Assembly (NCBI GenBank): GCA_045113695.1
Contig: JBGUJG010000130.1
Span: 1 to 64,000, forward strand
DNA length: 64,000 nucleotides
Reading direction: 5' to 3'
From: UBA4246 sp045113695
GTDB taxonomy: Bacteria; Bacillota; Clostridia; Christensenellales; Aristaeellaceae
Below the pieces are notes generated by a model, which saw only the letters and a program-made list of their open reading frames with translations, did not search any database and was not told the DNA's origin. The position numbers were made by a program, and so were the translations under genes. Position 1 is the stretch's first letter. Each line of letters opens with the position of its first letter. Positions 63,929 through 64,000 of this stretch are shown here, one piece after another.

Positions 63929-64000
63929 CGAACCTGCCTCCCAGCGCTGTGATATCGTCCCAGAAGGACGGATAGGATTTCCGGACGGCTTCCGCGTCCC
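63906..64000 (-). CDS. aroA: 3-phosphoshikimate 1-carboxyvinyltransferase, C-terminal end (partial)
   Basis: Only the last 31 codons are in the window, ending DAEAVRKSYPSFWDDITALG and a short tail. The KSYPSFWDDI stretch is the typical EPSP synthase C-terminus. It continues beyond the right edge and is the gene before aroC in the operon. Confidence 0.82.
   Translation of the reverse strand, partial: DAEAVRKSYPSFWDDITALGGRFDVVGIRE

Noticed and set aside
1..64000. tRNA, rRNA, CRISPR array, transposase, integrase or phage genes
   Set aside because: No cloverleaf, rRNA-like, regularly spaced direct-repeat array or recombinase-type sequence was recognised; the short 7-bp arrays have no unique spacers and are not CRISPR.

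Overview
The window looks like a chromosomal segment of a GC-rich, monoderm, plant-fibre-associated Clostridia bacterium, plausibly a rumen or gut Christensenellales/Oscillospirales-type organism. That placement is inference from gene content: a dgt-dnaG-rpoD block, CdaA/CdaR, an L27 with a Prp-cleavable N-terminus beside Prp, consensus TTGACA/TATAAT promoters, strong GGAGG ribosome-binding sites, and beta-mannan/beta-glucan hydrolases with signal peptides. About 60 protein genes are supported. I see no tRNA, rRNA, CRISPR array, transposase or prophage.

Layout. 0.1-5 kb: pseudouridine kinase, two HAD proteins, a NUDIX-GNAT-TSCPD-micropeptide operon and an HD protein. 5.1-5.5 kb: no credible ORF, but a consensus promoter and a terminator frame a structured candidate non-coding RNA of about 415 nt. 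5.7-13.5 kb: mannan-type module (GH2 beta-mannosidase, GH5 lipoprotein, multi-CBM GH26 mannanase) plus a DUF368 undecaprenyl-phosphate transporter. 13.6-20.2 kb: a single 2,206-residue surface adhesin. 20.2-27 kb: COG2426 protein, zinc-ribbon protein, Nif3, TrmK, RpoD, DnaG and dGTPase; rpoD carries an in-frame TAA at codon 48. 27.3-34 kb: thioredoxin-like protein, then the tightly overlapping operon cdaA-cdaR-(unknown)-rsmF-radC-ydcF. 34.1-38.9 kb: cysteine desulfidase, a divergent LytS-sensor/SpoIIE phosphatase, and an M42 peptidase. 39-44.6 kb: a complete Opp/Dpp peptide ABC transporter. 44.6-49.5 kb: P-type ATPase, SH3 protein, then L21 leader-rplU-prp-rpmA. 49.5-51.6 kb: small membrane proteins, an iron-sulfur flavoprotein and a PadR-DUF2812 operon. 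51.7-56.7 kb: a TetR-controlled redox cluster with three exported or membrane products. 57-59 kb: YfbR-type nucleotidase and a five-repeat peptidoglycan-binding protein. 59.4-64 kb: aroA-aroC-pheA-aroE/aroK fusion-aroQ-Nudix/DUF1653.

How parts work together. The secreted GH26 and GH5 would cut mannan or glucan outside, and the cytoplasmic GH2 would finish oligosaccharides; no sugar transporter is present here. The aro cluster runs from shikimate to prephenate and phenylpyruvate. Two divergent regulators (PadR minus strand, TetR plus strand) sit back to back at 51.6-51.8 kb, each with its own palindromic operators.

Most notable: the rpoD nonsense codon, the candidate ncRNA at 5084-5500, and palindromic intergenic elements built from 7-bp repeats that supply the stop codons of neighbouring genes.
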